This document shows positions 10,790 through 21,579 of a DNA stretch of 64,000 bases, one piece after another. The DNA comes from Pollenia angustigena (taxonomy: Eukaryota; Arthropoda; Insecta; Diptera; Polleniidae). Position 1 is the first letter of the stretch; each line of letters starts with the position of its first letter. The position numbers were made by a program, and so were the translations under genes. Under the pieces are notes generated by a model, which did not search any database, had not been told where the DNA came from, and worked only from the letters and a program-made list of their open reading frames with translations. Location of the stretch: positions 285,368,067-285,432,066 of the forward strand of contig OV884056.1 of NCBI GenBank assembly GCA_930367215.1, written 5' to 3'.

Positions 10790-11935
10790 ATAGAGATCTC
10801 CTCTGTACCTCACTTTCATAGACTTCGAAAAACCATTTGACACAATAAACCACTCAGCGATATGCTATGCTAAGTTAATATGACTCATAAAAGGCCTATA
10901 ATTTAACGCAACCTACCGAATTGTGCACGAAATGCAGTCTAAGTTGTCAGTAGTCCAAGAAATTGCATCACACGCTGGCCTAAAAATTATCATTGGAAAA
11001 ACTAAAGCAATGAGAATAAACTCTAATAATGAGCAAAGACTGTCCGTGCAGAATATATATCTTGATGAGGTAGAATTATTCTGTTATCTGGGAAGCATAC
11101 TGGACAAAAGTGGTGGTTCAAAAGCTAACAAACAAAGAAAAGCAATCATTCGGACAAATTAAGCCGGTGTGGAATTCATCGTACATATCGAGCCATTACC
11201 GCAAAATGAGCTTATGCGACAAATTTTTCAGTTAACTTTTTTTTTTAAATAAATTAATTGGCAACAGTTGCATCATTTCCTAAAGTGTCATGGTAACAAA
11301 AGGTACCGTTACAATTTTATTACAAAAACAATTTAAGCTTAAGCGCCAAACTTCATACAAAATTTGTATGAAATAAAATTAAAAAACCTTCTCTTGTAAA
11401 ACTGAGTTCTTGTGGCTTAAGTCTTTTTGCGGTAAGAGCTCGATATCAAGACGTAAAAAGGTGAATCTTTTCAACACGAACGTAAAATCCAAAACTGTTG
11501 TACGAAACTTGCAATGCAGAATATCGTGACGTGTAATCCGTACAAGCTTTTGTAAACAAATGCTGAAGGAAGATCCTACATATATTTTTGGCCCATAACA
11601 ACTTCGAACAACGACCTATGGTCAGAAACCAAACAACAACTGATCCATCTGGAAATCCGAAAACGAAAATTTCGTTGGATTGGACAAACATTGCCGAAAC
11701 CATCGACAGATATTGCAAAACCTGCGGAATTTCAGTTTGGTTTGGAATCCACAAGGCAGTCGACAAATAGGAAGACCATCACATACCTAGAAACGACAAG
11801 TCGTAATAGAAACATCCCATCGTCATCTGCGTTGGAATGAAATAAAACATGGTGCATCTGACCGATTATATTGGAATAATCTTGGGACTGCCTTATGGCC
11901 CTTGTAGGAGTCAAAAGGAACAAATATATATACAT
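10790..11935 (+). pseudogene. LINE reverse transcriptase remnant
   Basis: A broken non-LTR retrotransposon ORF2. Near 10805 one frame reads LTFIDFEKPFDTINH, the LINE RT block around FxDxxKAFD. From 10923 another frame gives GLKIIIGKTKAMRI followed by VELFCYLGSILDKSGG, the thumb-side region. From about 11455 LFNTNVKS appears, and from 11617 DLWSETKQ, RKRKFRWIGQTLPKPSTDIA and later RQSTNRKTITYLE, matching the common C-terminal RKFRWIGHTLRKP..NPQG.R..GRP region. Frames shift several times, stops occur, and the catalytic YADD block is lost to a deletion near 10920. An inserted element (11184-11446) splits it. The LINE clade is not assigned. Confidence 0.85.
11184..11446. mobile_element. Palindromic MITE inside the LINE remnant
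   Basis: ATCGAGCCATTACCGCAAAA on the left pairs with the reversed right end ATCGAGCTCTTACCGCAAAA. RT-like coding lies on both sides and breaks off at this block, so it postdates the LINE. The exact target duplication is obscured because the flanking ATATC is itself palindromic with the ends. Confidence 0.6.
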
Positions 11936-12120
11936 AAATAACCCTTGCTACGAACAAACTACGTCATTAAACGATTGGCGCATTTCCATCATTCTTGTTG
12001 TGCGATCGTGCGTGTTCTTGAGAGTTTCTAAACCTTTCTCTGGTGAGCGTTCGGGGTCGTAAGTTAAAAACTACTTACGCGCTCAGCACTTATTGAAATA
12101 AATTATAAATAATTCTTTAC

Positions 12121-12360
12121 TACACAGAAAAAATTCTCCAAAATGTTTCACCAAGTAAAGCATTAATCAAAACTAAAATCAGTTTTAATTAAAAATTGTA
12201 TAAAGTGGATTAAAGGCTTAATCAACAGAATTAAAAGTTTAATTAAAATAATTAAACGTTTATTAATACTATTAATTTTTTACTGTTGCAAAATTAATTA
12301 ATTTTTTTATTAATATTGCAAATTTTTTAATTAAAATCAATTTTTATTTTTTTCCGTGTA
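12121..12360. mobile_element. 240-bp MITE, TACACRGAAAAAA ends, TTTAC flanks
   Basis: The left end TACACAGAAAAAATT and the reversed right end TACACGGAAAAAAATA are inverted repeats. TTTAC stands immediately outside both ends (12116-12120 and 12361-12365), a plausible 5-bp target duplication. The interior is dense in TTAATTAA-type words. Related ACAC(A/G)GAAAAAA ends occur at 18271, 20869 and 58272. Confidence 0.7.
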
Positions 12361-12365
12361 TTTAC

Positions 12366-13310
12366 TGTAATAAAGTACTTCTCTTATGGCCATTTTCTCA
12401 TTAGGCAATTATCTTTTTCCCCAACGAAAAACTGCACATTAAAGAAATTTGGTTTTCTCAATGTCTCATTTGCTTCGATTTTATCGCAAAGCTAACCGGC
12501 ACTCATCTGCCAATTATTTATTTTCCTTTTATTTGCCGTACAGATAAATTCAATCAGCTGACTCCCAACTTTTACATGTATTTTGAGTGGCGTTGCCAGC
12601 CGAAAACAATATTTTTTGTCGGTATATTGAGAAACCCAAAATCGTTAACGGACAGTTTATCGGTCCAATAAATTTATGTTGACATTAAGTAACAGGCAGT
12701 TTGTCGATACATTGAGAAAATGGCCATTAATTTTGTAATTTTTCATATATTTTTAGTGCCATTTTTGATTTTCTAATTCCCCATCTCTGTATGTACCTTT
12801 GTGAGTTTCAATTTCAATTTTATTTCTATTTAAATGATTGCAAATTTTATTTTCTGTATCTTTTTTTTGAGCTGGCACGTGTTTATTTATATTTTTTTTG
12901 TCGCTTTTTACTAGAAAATGTGCGATTTGCACAAATTATTTATAGAGAAGGCAAAAAAAAAAAAAAAACTGCATTTATTTGGTCCGTTTTACTTGATAAT
13001 TGACGCTGTTTGGAAGTCATAAAAATTCACTTTTTGAAGGTTAAATAAATCGTAAAAATATTTGTTTTTATATGCAAATATTCATTTAATTTTTTTTTAT
13101 TTTTTTGCTGTATCTTCTGTTCATTTTCGATGATATTTTCTGTGCAATTAACAATCATTTGAGTTTTTGAGGTGTTAATAATTTTAGATCACAGAAAATT
13201 AAAATTTTTGGATTATTTTGAGTTTTTATTATGATAATAAATACTTCGATCTGTTGCACAGTTGTTGCAGGGGATTTTAATTAAAGTCTTTTTTAAAATT
13301 AAAGGATTTT
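12366..13310. other. Gene-free stretch
   Basis: Unique AT-rich DNA with poly-T and poly-A runs and no credible gene. The 70-codon frame at 12791-13003 is phenylalanine/tyrosine-rich translation of poly-T. Confidence 0.5.
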
Positions 13311-14115
13311 TACTAGGTTAGGTTCTACTGGCAGCCGCAATCACACAGCTCATGTGGGTCCAGAAACTAGTTCCAGTTGTGTTTCTATGATTAACTGTCT
13401 CCTAGGGGTCCTTTGGTACCTGGCTGCCGACACTTTCACTTAGCCAGCCGGTTGACTCAATAAAGGAGTGGATACAAATCAAATCAATTTCAGAGGGCCA
13501 AATTTTGTCCCTTAGGGTTATTTGTCCAAACAGTTGGAGTCTTATGTTTCCGAATACCAGGCAATGACAGAGAAGATGTTTTGTTGACTCTAGCTCCTCC
13601 TCGTCACCACAACTCTCTACATTGGTCATTGAAAGGGAGCCCTAGCCTTTGGGTGCGCTTACAATGAGCCAATTGCCAGTTATAAGCGCAATTATGTTTC
13701 TGAGGCCTTTAAAGCCCGCTGATTCCTTTTTCCATCTTGTTTTATCGAATTATCTCTGATTAGCAATAATATGGAGCATCTTTATCATATATTGATCCGT
13801 TCCGATACAAGGTGGTGTCTGCATGCGCCAACAAGTCAGCCATACAGTTTCCATGAAACCCCCTGTGTCGAGGCACCCATTTTAGGGTTACCATTCAATG
13901 GTTCCGCTATCTCTCCAAGATTTATCGGGCATTCTTGAACATTTCTCGATGAGATAAACACATTCTCCAGTAGTTTAATGACCGTTTTACTATTAGTCAT
14001 AATGTGAATTTCCCTGCCAGATATCTCAACATTACGAATCTGGCTCGCGGCTGTGTAGATGGCCATTACCTCAGTCTGAATGAGATTGCAGTAATCCGGC
14101 AGCCTTGGAAGAACT
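13310..14115 (-). pseudogene. LINE 3' end: RNase H and Cys-rich C-terminus
   Basis: Minus-strand frames give VMAIYTAASQIRNVEISGRE, IHIMTNSKTVIKLLENV and a continuation with N, C and H residues, matching the RNase H domain of I/R1/Jockey-type LINEs (QAEVMAIYxA..., then DSxxAIKAL). Downstream at 13402-13629 SCGDEEELESTKHLLCHC and STGWL match the Cys/His C-terminal motif C..C.DEEE.E...HLLC.C followed by FxxSTGWF. The expected D of the second RNase H block is N here, and frames are shifted between the two parts. The element is 5'-truncated near 14115 and ends at 13310 in a CCTAACCTAG-type 3' terminus. Local GC is clearly above the flanks. Confidence 0.88.
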
Positions 14116-14439
14116 GATTAACAATTAACGATTTGCTTTCATTATTAATTAGCAACAGCTTGTTTTTTTAATGATCCGATTTTAATAAAGTACAAAATAT
14201 AAATTAATTAGCGTTAGATACGGAAATCAAAGTATTTGTTTTCTCAAAATTATTTGCTTTTAAAGTTAAGCGAAAATTTTCTAAGAAAATTAAATAAACA
14301 AACTCATAAAAACGGCATTAATTTAATTTATTTATATGTTTTTTATTAAAATTTTAAAATTCAGTAAATTGCTATTTTTATTAGGGAATAATCTTTAAAT
14401 AATAAACGCTAGATTATAAAAAAAAGCATAAAACATAAA
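14116..14439. other. Gene-free stretch
   Basis: AT-rich DNA; nothing else seen. Confidence 0.5.
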
Positions 14440-14921
14440 CAGCTACTCACACTATAAGTGGGACACCACATCAAAATACTTTGTTTACATGCTTTATGTT
14501 AATTGCATTGTACAACCATTTTTGACTTCTTCCAAAATAACGGGCTTCCGAAATTTTTTCGTACTGTATGACCCAATATGTTTGCAATAATTGTGTAATG
14601 GGAATCCTGAGATCAATATTTGCTAGGGAAAATATTCCCATAAAAACTAATTTTTGGGAATTTACGGACGTTTTTTGGGAGTTGTGGGACTTCTCTTGAA
14701 ATTTCAATAGAAATTTTAGTTGGCTTGTAAAAATTTTTGATTCTATTCATTTTTATTTTTATTAAAAAATATTAATTTATAAAGTTGTTATTGCATAAAT
14801 AAAAATTCTTATATACGCAAAAACTCGAAATCACATTTTTTCCAAAATGTCTTAAATAAATTTTAGATTCTTAAAAATGTTGTCTTTTTCTTATTCTATA
14901 CACAATTCCCTAACCTGTGCG

Positions 14922-15514
14922 CATGTTCTGTAACTCTTGCGTCGAGAAACTTTTCGATTGAATTGTGCGAAATGAAATAAAAATGCCATATCTTGAAACA
15001 AACAGCTGTTTTCCTTACTTAACTGTGTCTGTAACTTTTTTTGGCGAGTACGAGCTGTCACCTTGAACTGTCACATAAACTCACGAATAAAAATGGGTAT
15101 AGAAAAAAATTTATCATTAAAAAACTATTAAAAATGCAAAACACAATAAATAAGAACAATAATATTTTGTTCTTGGTGCATTTTTTTATTGTTTAATTAT
15201 TTTGCTTTTAACACTTTTATAAAATATACGAATGCTTTCGAAGCTGATTTGCAAACAACAAACATTAAAGTTGCACTTTACATTATTTGGAGCCGATGGT
15301 TGTATTTACGCCGCCGTCGTTGAAAAATTTTCAATTCTAGTAAATTTTGGTCGCCGGCAATGTTATTATATTTATAACGTAATGACGTTACCTCTTTTCA
15401 TAGTTTTCGACATGAGTTACAGACACACTTTTTTCTCACTTTTCGAGAAACGATGAAATATTTTGTTTCACATCTTTTCGATGCAAGAAGTTCTCACTAA
15501 AGTTACAGAACATG
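14922..15514. mobile_element. TIR element CATGTTCTGTAACT, copy 1
   Basis: A perfect 14-bp inverted repeat, CATGTTCTGTAACT, bounds a 593-bp segment, and the pairing continues imperfectly through GAGAAAC/TTTTCGAT words. A second, interrupted copy occupies 44051-45204. The 74-codon frame at 15232-15456 lies inside and is also present, broken, in the second copy, but matches no transposase I know. This copy supplies the empty-site sequence for two insertions in the second copy. Confidence 0.8.
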
Positions 15515-16149
15515 GGTACCGGGAAATATAGTATGTCTACGTCTCCACTATGCATTGTAGACTTTATGAATGAAACGAGCAGTACAATCCAGCCGATTGT
15601 CGTATATTTATTGACTCTTCAATTCGATTTTTTTGCTGTTTGTGTTAAGTTTCTGGCTTTGCTTGGTTCTGGTTTATGTAGTAAAATTTATTGACCAACA
15701 TTTTTATGGGACATTTCATTCGTGCCCTCGCAGGAAAATTACCATTATACCAAGGAGTTGCAGGGTTAAAATGTTGCGCAAAAATCTTTGTCCTAACATT
15801 TTCTATAAGGTTACTGAACAAACCTTATAACTCAGATATGCCGCACCAACAGACCAAAGGGGGAAATCTTTAACCCCCACTGAAATAAACTCCGATGTGA
15901 TCTTTTAAAACGCCGAAACACGTATATATTTTTTGTTGGTCTTCTCTAACAAAATCCATTGTCAGAAACCCGTTAGATACCAGCAGTTTATAATGGGTAA
16001 TGTTAGTATGTATCAAGATATGCAGATCTTGTGAGGTTGCTGGCGAAGGTTGGGAGGCAGGGACTTCCAGACGGAAATTTTTCGGTAGGCAAATGATGAG
16101 CCCAACTGCTCCTTTACCAGGCAGGGTAATAGGCTTTATTTTGAGTTCT
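15515..16149. other. Unassigned stretch with higher GC near 15700-16130
   Basis: The segment has somewhat higher GC than its surroundings and overlapping short frames on the plus strand. The 149-codon frame from 16000 to 16449 runs into two recognisable MITEs, so it is not a gene. I see no homologous copy elsewhere here and cannot assign the GC-richer part. Confidence 0.4.
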
Positions 16150-16357
16150 AAACAGCGTTTAAAAAACAGCAGTCAAAGTAGAAAAACGGCCTTTTCTTCC
16201 ACTTTTTCATTTGTCATTGGCAAAAAAACTGTTGCTTTTATTTCAGATTCATTTAATGTAAACAGTCCCTGTCAAATCAACTCAAAAAGCAAAAAGTTTT
16301 ACACAAATTTTTGTATTTTGTCCGACAGTTTTTGGTTTCGACTGCAGATTTTTAAAC
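16150..16357. repeat. Dispersed repeat with GTTTAAAAAAC.GCAGTC ends, copy 1
   Basis: The left end GTTTAAAAAACAGCAGTCAA and the reversed right end GTTTAAAAATCTGCAGTCGA are inverted repeats about 200 bp apart. The interior shares TTTGTCATTGGC, CAGATTCAT and AACAGTC.CTGTCAA phrases with 48005-48180. A partial, reversed relative lies at 20610-20704. Confidence 0.7.
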
Positions 16358-16360
16358 CCT

Positions 16361-16647
16361 GGGGCCTGATTCTGGCAGTCGTGATCGAGTACTTTCTCGA
16401 TTCGAAAGCAATTTACTGCCTGTTTAACGATGACGTTCGAAATCCATGAACTGGCTGTTAATATCTTATTATTTCAGTCAATGCTGAACGAATCGGAATT
16501 AATTCTTCAGTGTTGTAAAGCATTAATTGGAGTTTCACAATACTGAAAAAATAATTTCGATTCGTTCAGTATCGAATGAAAGAATTATAAATAAAATTGC
16601 TTTCGAATCAAGAAAGTACTCGATCACGACTGCCAGAATTAGGCACC
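16361..16647. mobile_element. Palindromic MITE GGCAGTCGTGATCGAGTACT, copy 1
   Basis: Inverted repeats of about 54 bp, nearly identical, begin GGGGCCTGATTCTGGCAGTC and continue through GTGATCGAGTACTTTCT and GATTCGAAAGCAATTT. A second copy is at 22979-23209. This copy abuts the end of the repeat at 16150-16357 and probably inserted there. A lone CGACTGCCAGAATATG at about 35028 may be a relic of the same family. Confidence 0.9.
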
Positions 16648-16879
16648 TGGTTCTAAACATATCAACATAACACTTTTTGTATGTGTCCCATTAAAAGTGT
16701 GAGTAGCTGTACATATGTATGTCTTATATATTTTTTTTTTTAGTTTTTTAAAACTTTTTGACTAAAATTTTATTTTAAAATGTGCAAGAAAACTAATGCC
16801 CAATTTTTTACTTCGTATTTAAATATAATTTATCGTTTAGTTCTGTTAAAAATATTTTGTTTGTAGTGCTTAATTCCAA

Positions 16880-17170
16880 ATTTTTATTCTTGATAAAAAC
16901 ACTGAATAAAACTTGCAATATAATTGTTCAATTTCACGCATTGTACAATTATATCGCCAATGTGTATGTGATATTCGAAGGTGACACAATATATTGGCAA
17001 AAATCTTTTGACTTTTGATTTTTATTACACAACGAAAAGAAAGTAAAATGTGTTTGCAATATTGTACAATGCTGTTTATGTTATTAATATAGGTTATGTT
17101 CATTTTGTTATTGAATGAATGAAAGTATTGTGCGACTTATTGCATAATATAGGACAAAATGGAAATAATA
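16880..17170 (-). repeat. Dispersed repeat, paired with 21293-21577
   Basis: Read on the minus strand this matches the plus strand of 21293-21577 over about 280 bp. Shared phrases include GCCATATTATTTCCAT, CCTATATTATGCAATAAGTC, AACATAAACAGCATTGTA and ACACATTGGCGATATA. The two copies are in opposite orientation. No terminal structure is evident. Confidence 0.85.
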
Positions 17171-18075
17171 TGGCGGATATCATATACAATAATAATGCAA
17201 GTGTACGGGCTGCTTAAGAAGAGCTCTTAATAACTTATATTGTATTCTGTTGCAAATATTGATTTGCAGTTGGTACAAAAAAATATTTAAACCTATTTCA
17301 GCAAGTTCTTGAAATAGTTTAAGGCCGCAAAAAAGACTAAAATTTTTACCCACATCTTGACCAAATCGGTCTTGCCATTGCAAAAATAAAATTTATGATA
17401 ATATATTATCCCCAAAGATCCCCAGCGAAAAAAGTGCTTTTCCCCAAAAAATCCCCTGGGGATTTTTACGAAATTTTTATCCCCAAATACAAAAAAAAAA
17501 ATCCCCAATTTGGGGATAAATCACCAAAATCATTCAAATATTAAATTATGTTTTCCATACTTAAAAAAGCCTGCGTTGCCTATTAAAACTCTGTTTGAGT
17601 ATCCATTGTGTATTTACTTGGCAAAGTTCTTTGGGACCACCTTGAAAATAAATAAATATAAATTTAATTTTAGACGACATGTATCTTCCAATGGCTTTTT
17701 CAGATGGAAAATCGCATGTCTATCAAAACTGATAAATAATTTTTACTTTAACGCGTTCGTTTTTTGTTCCATCTGATATAACCTTAAAACATTCACAATA
17801 CCAAATCTATATTTATTTATATATCTATTAATTTTTTATTTGTATATTAGTTAATTAAAAATGTTGTTTATTTAAAGAATTTATGTAAATAAATAGATTG
17901 TTATGTAAATTTTCCGCCACAAACAAATGACGCAAATTTTGTTTTGCTTTTACACGACATGTATGCATTTTGCAGTGAGAAAGTGTGCTAAAAACATGTT
18001 GTCTAAGAGCAGCTTTACCAGTTTCTTTACTTTGGTTAAACAGCTGTTTAATAGTTTTTTTTTTAATTTAGTAGC
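17171..18075. other. Gene-free stretch with an ATCCCCAA-rich patch
   Basis: Unique AT-rich DNA. At 17405-17520 the words ATCCCCAA and CCCCTGGGG recur in both orientations within about 110 bp, giving local hairpin potential. Nothing else seen. Confidence 0.5.
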
Positions 18076-18225
18076 GTTAGAGCCGGTTCACACACGTCAA
18101 GTTTGACTCTTCAAGTCTTGGGCTTTTAGGAGAGAAGGCAAAAGAGAATGCCATTACTTTTCCCCTCTCTCCTAAAAATTCAAGACTTGACGAGTCAAAC
18201 TTGACTTGTGTGAACCGGCACTAAC
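18076..18225. mobile_element. 150-bp palindromic MITE
   Basis: The left arm GTTAGAGCCGGTTCACACAC pairs with the reversed right arm GTTAGTGCCGGTTCACACAA, and pairing continues through GTCAAGTTTGACTC and TCAAGTCTTG. The whole is close to one long hairpin with a loop of about 65 bp. No clear target duplication lies outside it. Confidence 0.85.
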
Positions 18226-19430
18226 CATACTTTTATCTTAATTAAATAAGACTACATATTTAAATGACACGGAAAAAATAAAACTAAATTTTACTTTTAA
18301 TTTAATTAAACTAAATACGTATTTTATGATGAAGTAAAAAATTGGCCGTATAAAGTTTCGCCATAGAATTTAAATATATTTTTATTCTTTCTTAAAATAA
18401 AACATTTATTTTTTCAAGAAGGTGTCGTTAAAAAATCATTAAGCAGGGGTAAAAATTAGAAGAAACATTATTTTCCTGAGAATATTCAAATGATTTTTTT
18501 GTTAGATAGCGGCATTTGAAAACAAATACTTTCAACATTTTTTTTATTCTAATTAAATAATTGTGTATTGTATTTGCTTTTATTTTAAACAACTTATTGC
18601 TAAATGTTATTAGAATTGAGAAAAGAAATTTAATATTTTTGTGTTGTTTCTGGATAAATTTTCAAAATCTAGTCACGTTTTTTGTGCTCACATTTGTTAG
18701 GGGGCATACAAACGAACTCTTGACTAAGTGTGGACTAAGCGAGTTAGTGAGTGAGTACAACATGTTGACAGTTGTAAATGTTTATTTGCTGATTTGAAAG
18801 GCATCACACACTTTTTGTGATCAGTTAGAATTTTTAACACTCGTCCATTTACGTTAGACTTGTTAGACTGTTAACTTCGGTTTTATTACATTTTTTTTCT
18901 TTAGCTTTTTTTAATTTTTATGGTGGTACCGGAACTCTTTGCAATATTTCCCTGGCTCTTGTTGCTTGCAAAAGTTGTTTTGTTTACAAGTTCAAAGAAC
19001 TTTTTATAGAAACTCGTATACCTTTTTTACAATGGTTGAAGGTATTTGAATAGTAGAGATTGCAGAAAAACAGTTTTTACCTTTATAAATTGCAGAGAAG
19101 AATTAAATTGTTTTAGAGCAAAACTACGAGTGTTTATAGAAATGTAATTGTTAATAGGTATAATAAATTGTGTTAAAAATGTGAATGCCCCTCCTTTGTA
19201 AATCGTTAAAAGGCTTATTCTTAATTTCGGTATTTATATGAATTTGATGACATCTTGAAAGTAAATTGCTCAAAAATTGAATGCAGCCTACGTCACAGCT
19301 TTCAATTTATGTAAATTTTGACAAGCAGTATATGTAAAAGACTATCAGGAACAACTTGACCGTGTGGCCGCAGGGTTAAACAATATAACATTACATAGCA
19401 CGTGTAAAAGTTTAATTCTTTATAAATAAG
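18226..19430. other. Gene-free stretch
   Basis: AT-rich DNA without a credible gene. A lone GACACGGAAAAAATAAA at about 18268 resembles one end of the ACACRGAAAAAA family, but I find no partner. Confidence 0.5.
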
Positions 19431-19432
19431 TA

Positions 19433-19655
19433 CAGCTACCTACACTATAAGTGGCACACATAAAATGTATTATGTTGTTATGCTTGCAACTCAAAATAAA
19501 AGCCAAAGATTAATTTTAGAATTGTTATTTAATAAACTTCATTTCAAATGAATTATTTGAATTAAATTATCCAAATCTTAATCAGAGCTAAATAAAAAAA
19601 ATATCATTAAGAATGTAAACTACGTATTTTTTGAGGTGTCCCACTTATAAGGTTA
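19433..19655. repeat. Related end of the CAGCTAC.CACAC family
   Basis: Begins TA then CAGCTACCTACACTATAAGT. The far side holds, reversed, CCTTATAAGTGGGACACCTC, the subterminal part of the same terminal repeat. It resembles both ends of the 14440-16709 element, with a degraded right terminus. Confidence 0.6.
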
Positions 19656-19835
19656 ATATTTCAGACCTAGTAGCGATTTTTAAAAGAGTGTGCCAAAATT
19701 AAATTTGCAGTCTTTGGAATTAATTTCTTTTTTGGTTTTGCTTACATTTATCGTCTGACGCTAACACGAATAGAACGTAACTGTTAAGTGTCCCTTTGTT
19801 GCATTTAAAAAACATACTCTTTTTTTAAGCAAACT

Positions 19836-20100
19836 AAAGGGGTCTGTTTACGGTCAAGCATTTCTTATCAAGCGCAATGGTGGTATTAAAGGGGTATGTA
19901 CATGGCCAAAATACTTGTACAGCATGCGAATACACTCGTGTACGTGTGCTGGGCGTACTATTCGTCGTCATACCCAAATTTTTTAATATTCCACATGTTC
20001 ACTAATACTACTACAGCGCTTGATGATAAATGCTTGACGTATAAAGACCCCTTAATGCAAATGTGTTTGTACGAGTATTTTGACCGTGTACAGACCCCTT
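19836..20100. repeat. Interleaved double inverted repeat
   Basis: Four related segments start or end in AAGGGGT/ACCCCTT: L1 19836-19875, L2 19887-19920, R1 20016-20053, R2 20069-20100. L1 pairs best with R1 (ACGTCAAGCATTTATCATCA-like) and L2 with R2 (GGTCAAAATACTTGTAC-like), so the two hairpins overlap rather than nest. Probably two related small elements, one inserted near the end of the other. Confidence 0.6.
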
Positions 20101-20116
20101 AAAAATCATAAGAAAA

Positions 20117-20767
20117 GTGGTGCTGGCAAAGTACTGAGTACTGGGTATCAAGTACTTGCACTTTTTTATAGTACCGAGTGCTCAGATGTAACTACTCAAT
20201 ACTTTCAAAGTTGTATTTTTGAACAAAGCTTAATGGTTACTTAAACTTAAACTCTTTGAAGATACAACTCTGTTTAAACACCAGCCAACAATACATATGC
20301 GCAATTAAACCAATCTTCAAAAACAAGCTAACAATTAAAAAATGAAGCAATACTATTTGCGAAAACAAAAACCTTGAAAAGTTGCTTGAAGACTTAAAAA
20401 ACCTCATTGAAAGCAGGATTAAATTTGTGAACAACTTTTCGCTTTTTTAATTGGATTAACAGTGACTGTTTACACTAAGGGCCATTATTACAACTTGAAG
20501 TTAGCTAAAGTTAAGATTAAATTGACAGATAATAATGTGTTATCTGTCAAAAAGCGTCTGTTAACTGTCGGATAACAGCTAACGCCAAGTTATAATAATG
20601 GCCATAAATGAATTTAAACGGATTTTTTTTTTTGCCAATGACTAATGAAGAAGTGAAAAAGGGCAGTTTTCTACTTTGACTGCAGTTTTTTTAAATCCTG
20701 CTTAAAGGTATTTGGTAGTTTTGAGTATTATAGAGTAATGAAAAGTAGTAGAATTTGCCAGCACTAG
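20117..20767. mobile_element. Possible hAT-like element (no target duplication found)
   Basis: The left GTGGTGCTGGCAAAGT and the reversed right TAGTGCTGGCAAATTC are inverted repeats about 650 bp apart. The TAGTGCTGGCAAA form resembles hAT ends, but no matching 8-bp flanks exist. The segment contains a nested MITE at 20480-20603 and a fragment of the GTTTAAAAAAC repeat at 20610-20704. Confidence 0.4.
20480..20603. mobile_element. 124-bp palindromic MITE
   Basis: The left GGCCATTATTACAACTTGAA pairs with the reversed right GGCCATTATTATAACTTGGC, and again at GTTAGCT/AGCTAAC and TTGACAGATAA/TTATCTGTCAA, leaving a 7-bp centre. It is essentially one imperfect hairpin. The flanking repeat sequence resumes on either side, so it is a nested insertion. 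Confidence 0.85.
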
Positions 20768-20868
20768 AGACCAGAGGTTCCAACTGCATTTTGCTTAAGA
20801 AATTAGAATTTGTTTGCCGAGAAATCGAGAAAATGTGTATCACTTTTTTAATGATTTTGTGTTCCGTT

Positions 20869-21274
20869 CACACAGAGAAAAAACATGTTTAAATATGGTC
20901 ACCTAAAACAAAAATATTTTTAAAGAAAATTTTAAACTTATTATGATTAATTTAATCATATTATTTTCAAGGACAACCATATTATAGTTTAATTAGTACT
21001 GCACTACGAAGCCACAAGCATATAATGGTTGCTATGGTTAAATATGAAAATAATATGCTTTTAAATTAACAACAGTATTTTCTCTTTTGCAAGAGCAACA
21101 TGCTATGGTTGAAAACCAACCATAATATGGTTATGGCTTCTATATGTTGAACTGATTTAACCATAATATGGATGTCGGGGACAATAGTATGGTTAAACAT
21201 AATATGTTAAAAATTGTCTTAAAAAATAGTGTTGTTGGAGGTGACCATATTTAAACATGTTTTTTCTTTCCGTG
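20869..21274. mobile_element. 406-bp MITE, AAAAAACATGTTTAAATATG ends
   Basis: Ends CACACAGAGAAAAAACATGT and (reversed) CACGGAAAGAAAAAACATGT are followed by an identical TTAAATATGGTCACCT. The interior repeats ACCATAATATGG and related half-palindromes about eight times. Diverged partial relatives are at 54748-54834 (right end) and 63266-63370 (left end). Confidence 0.85.
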
Positions 21275-21292
21275 CTTACATATGATATGAAA

Positions 21293-21577
21293 TTCGCCAT
21301 ATTATTTCCATGTCCTATATTATGCAATAAGTCGCACAATGGTTTCAATTTAAATATTGCTCAACCTTCATTTAATGAAAAGGTGAACATAACCTATAGG
21401 AATAACATAAACAGCATTGTAAAATGTTGCCAATTTCACTTTCTGTTCGTTGTGTAATAAAAAGCAAAAGTATTTTGATTGTTGCCAATATAATGTGCCA
21501 CCTTCAAATATCACAAACACATTGGCGATATATTGTACAATACGTAAAATTTAACCATTTTATTGCAAGTGTATGAG
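21293..21577 (+). repeat. Dispersed repeat, plus-strand copy
   Basis: Opposite-strand relative of 16880-17170 (see that entry). Alignment runs from GCCATATTATTTCCATGTCC through TTGCAAGTGTATGA-like sequence. Confidence 0.85.
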
Positions 21578-21579
21578 TC

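Larger units (their letters stand above)
14440..16709. mobile_element. Compound TIR element, CAGCTACTCACAC ends
   Basis: The left end CAGCTACTCACACTATAAGT and the reversed right end CAGCTACTCACACTTTTAAT are inverted repeats 2.27 kb apart, continuing into GGGACAC on both sides. TA follows on the right; the left flank is AA. A related left end plus body lies at 19433-19655. The interior holds other elements (14922-15514, 16150-16357, 16361-16647). I infer one host element swollen by nested insertions. Confidence 0.5.

Noticed and set aside
16000..16449. 149-codon plus-strand frame
   Set aside because: Its second half runs through two defined repeats (16150-16357, 16361-16647); no domain recognised.
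17400..17525. CCCC/GGGG-rich patch as a promoter or CpG island
   Set aside because: Very short, no CpG enrichment, built from ATCCCCAA repeats; low complexity is a simpler explanation.
20117..20767. Firm hAT call
   Set aside because: End similarity is suggestive, but no 8-bp target duplication exists; listed only with low confidence.
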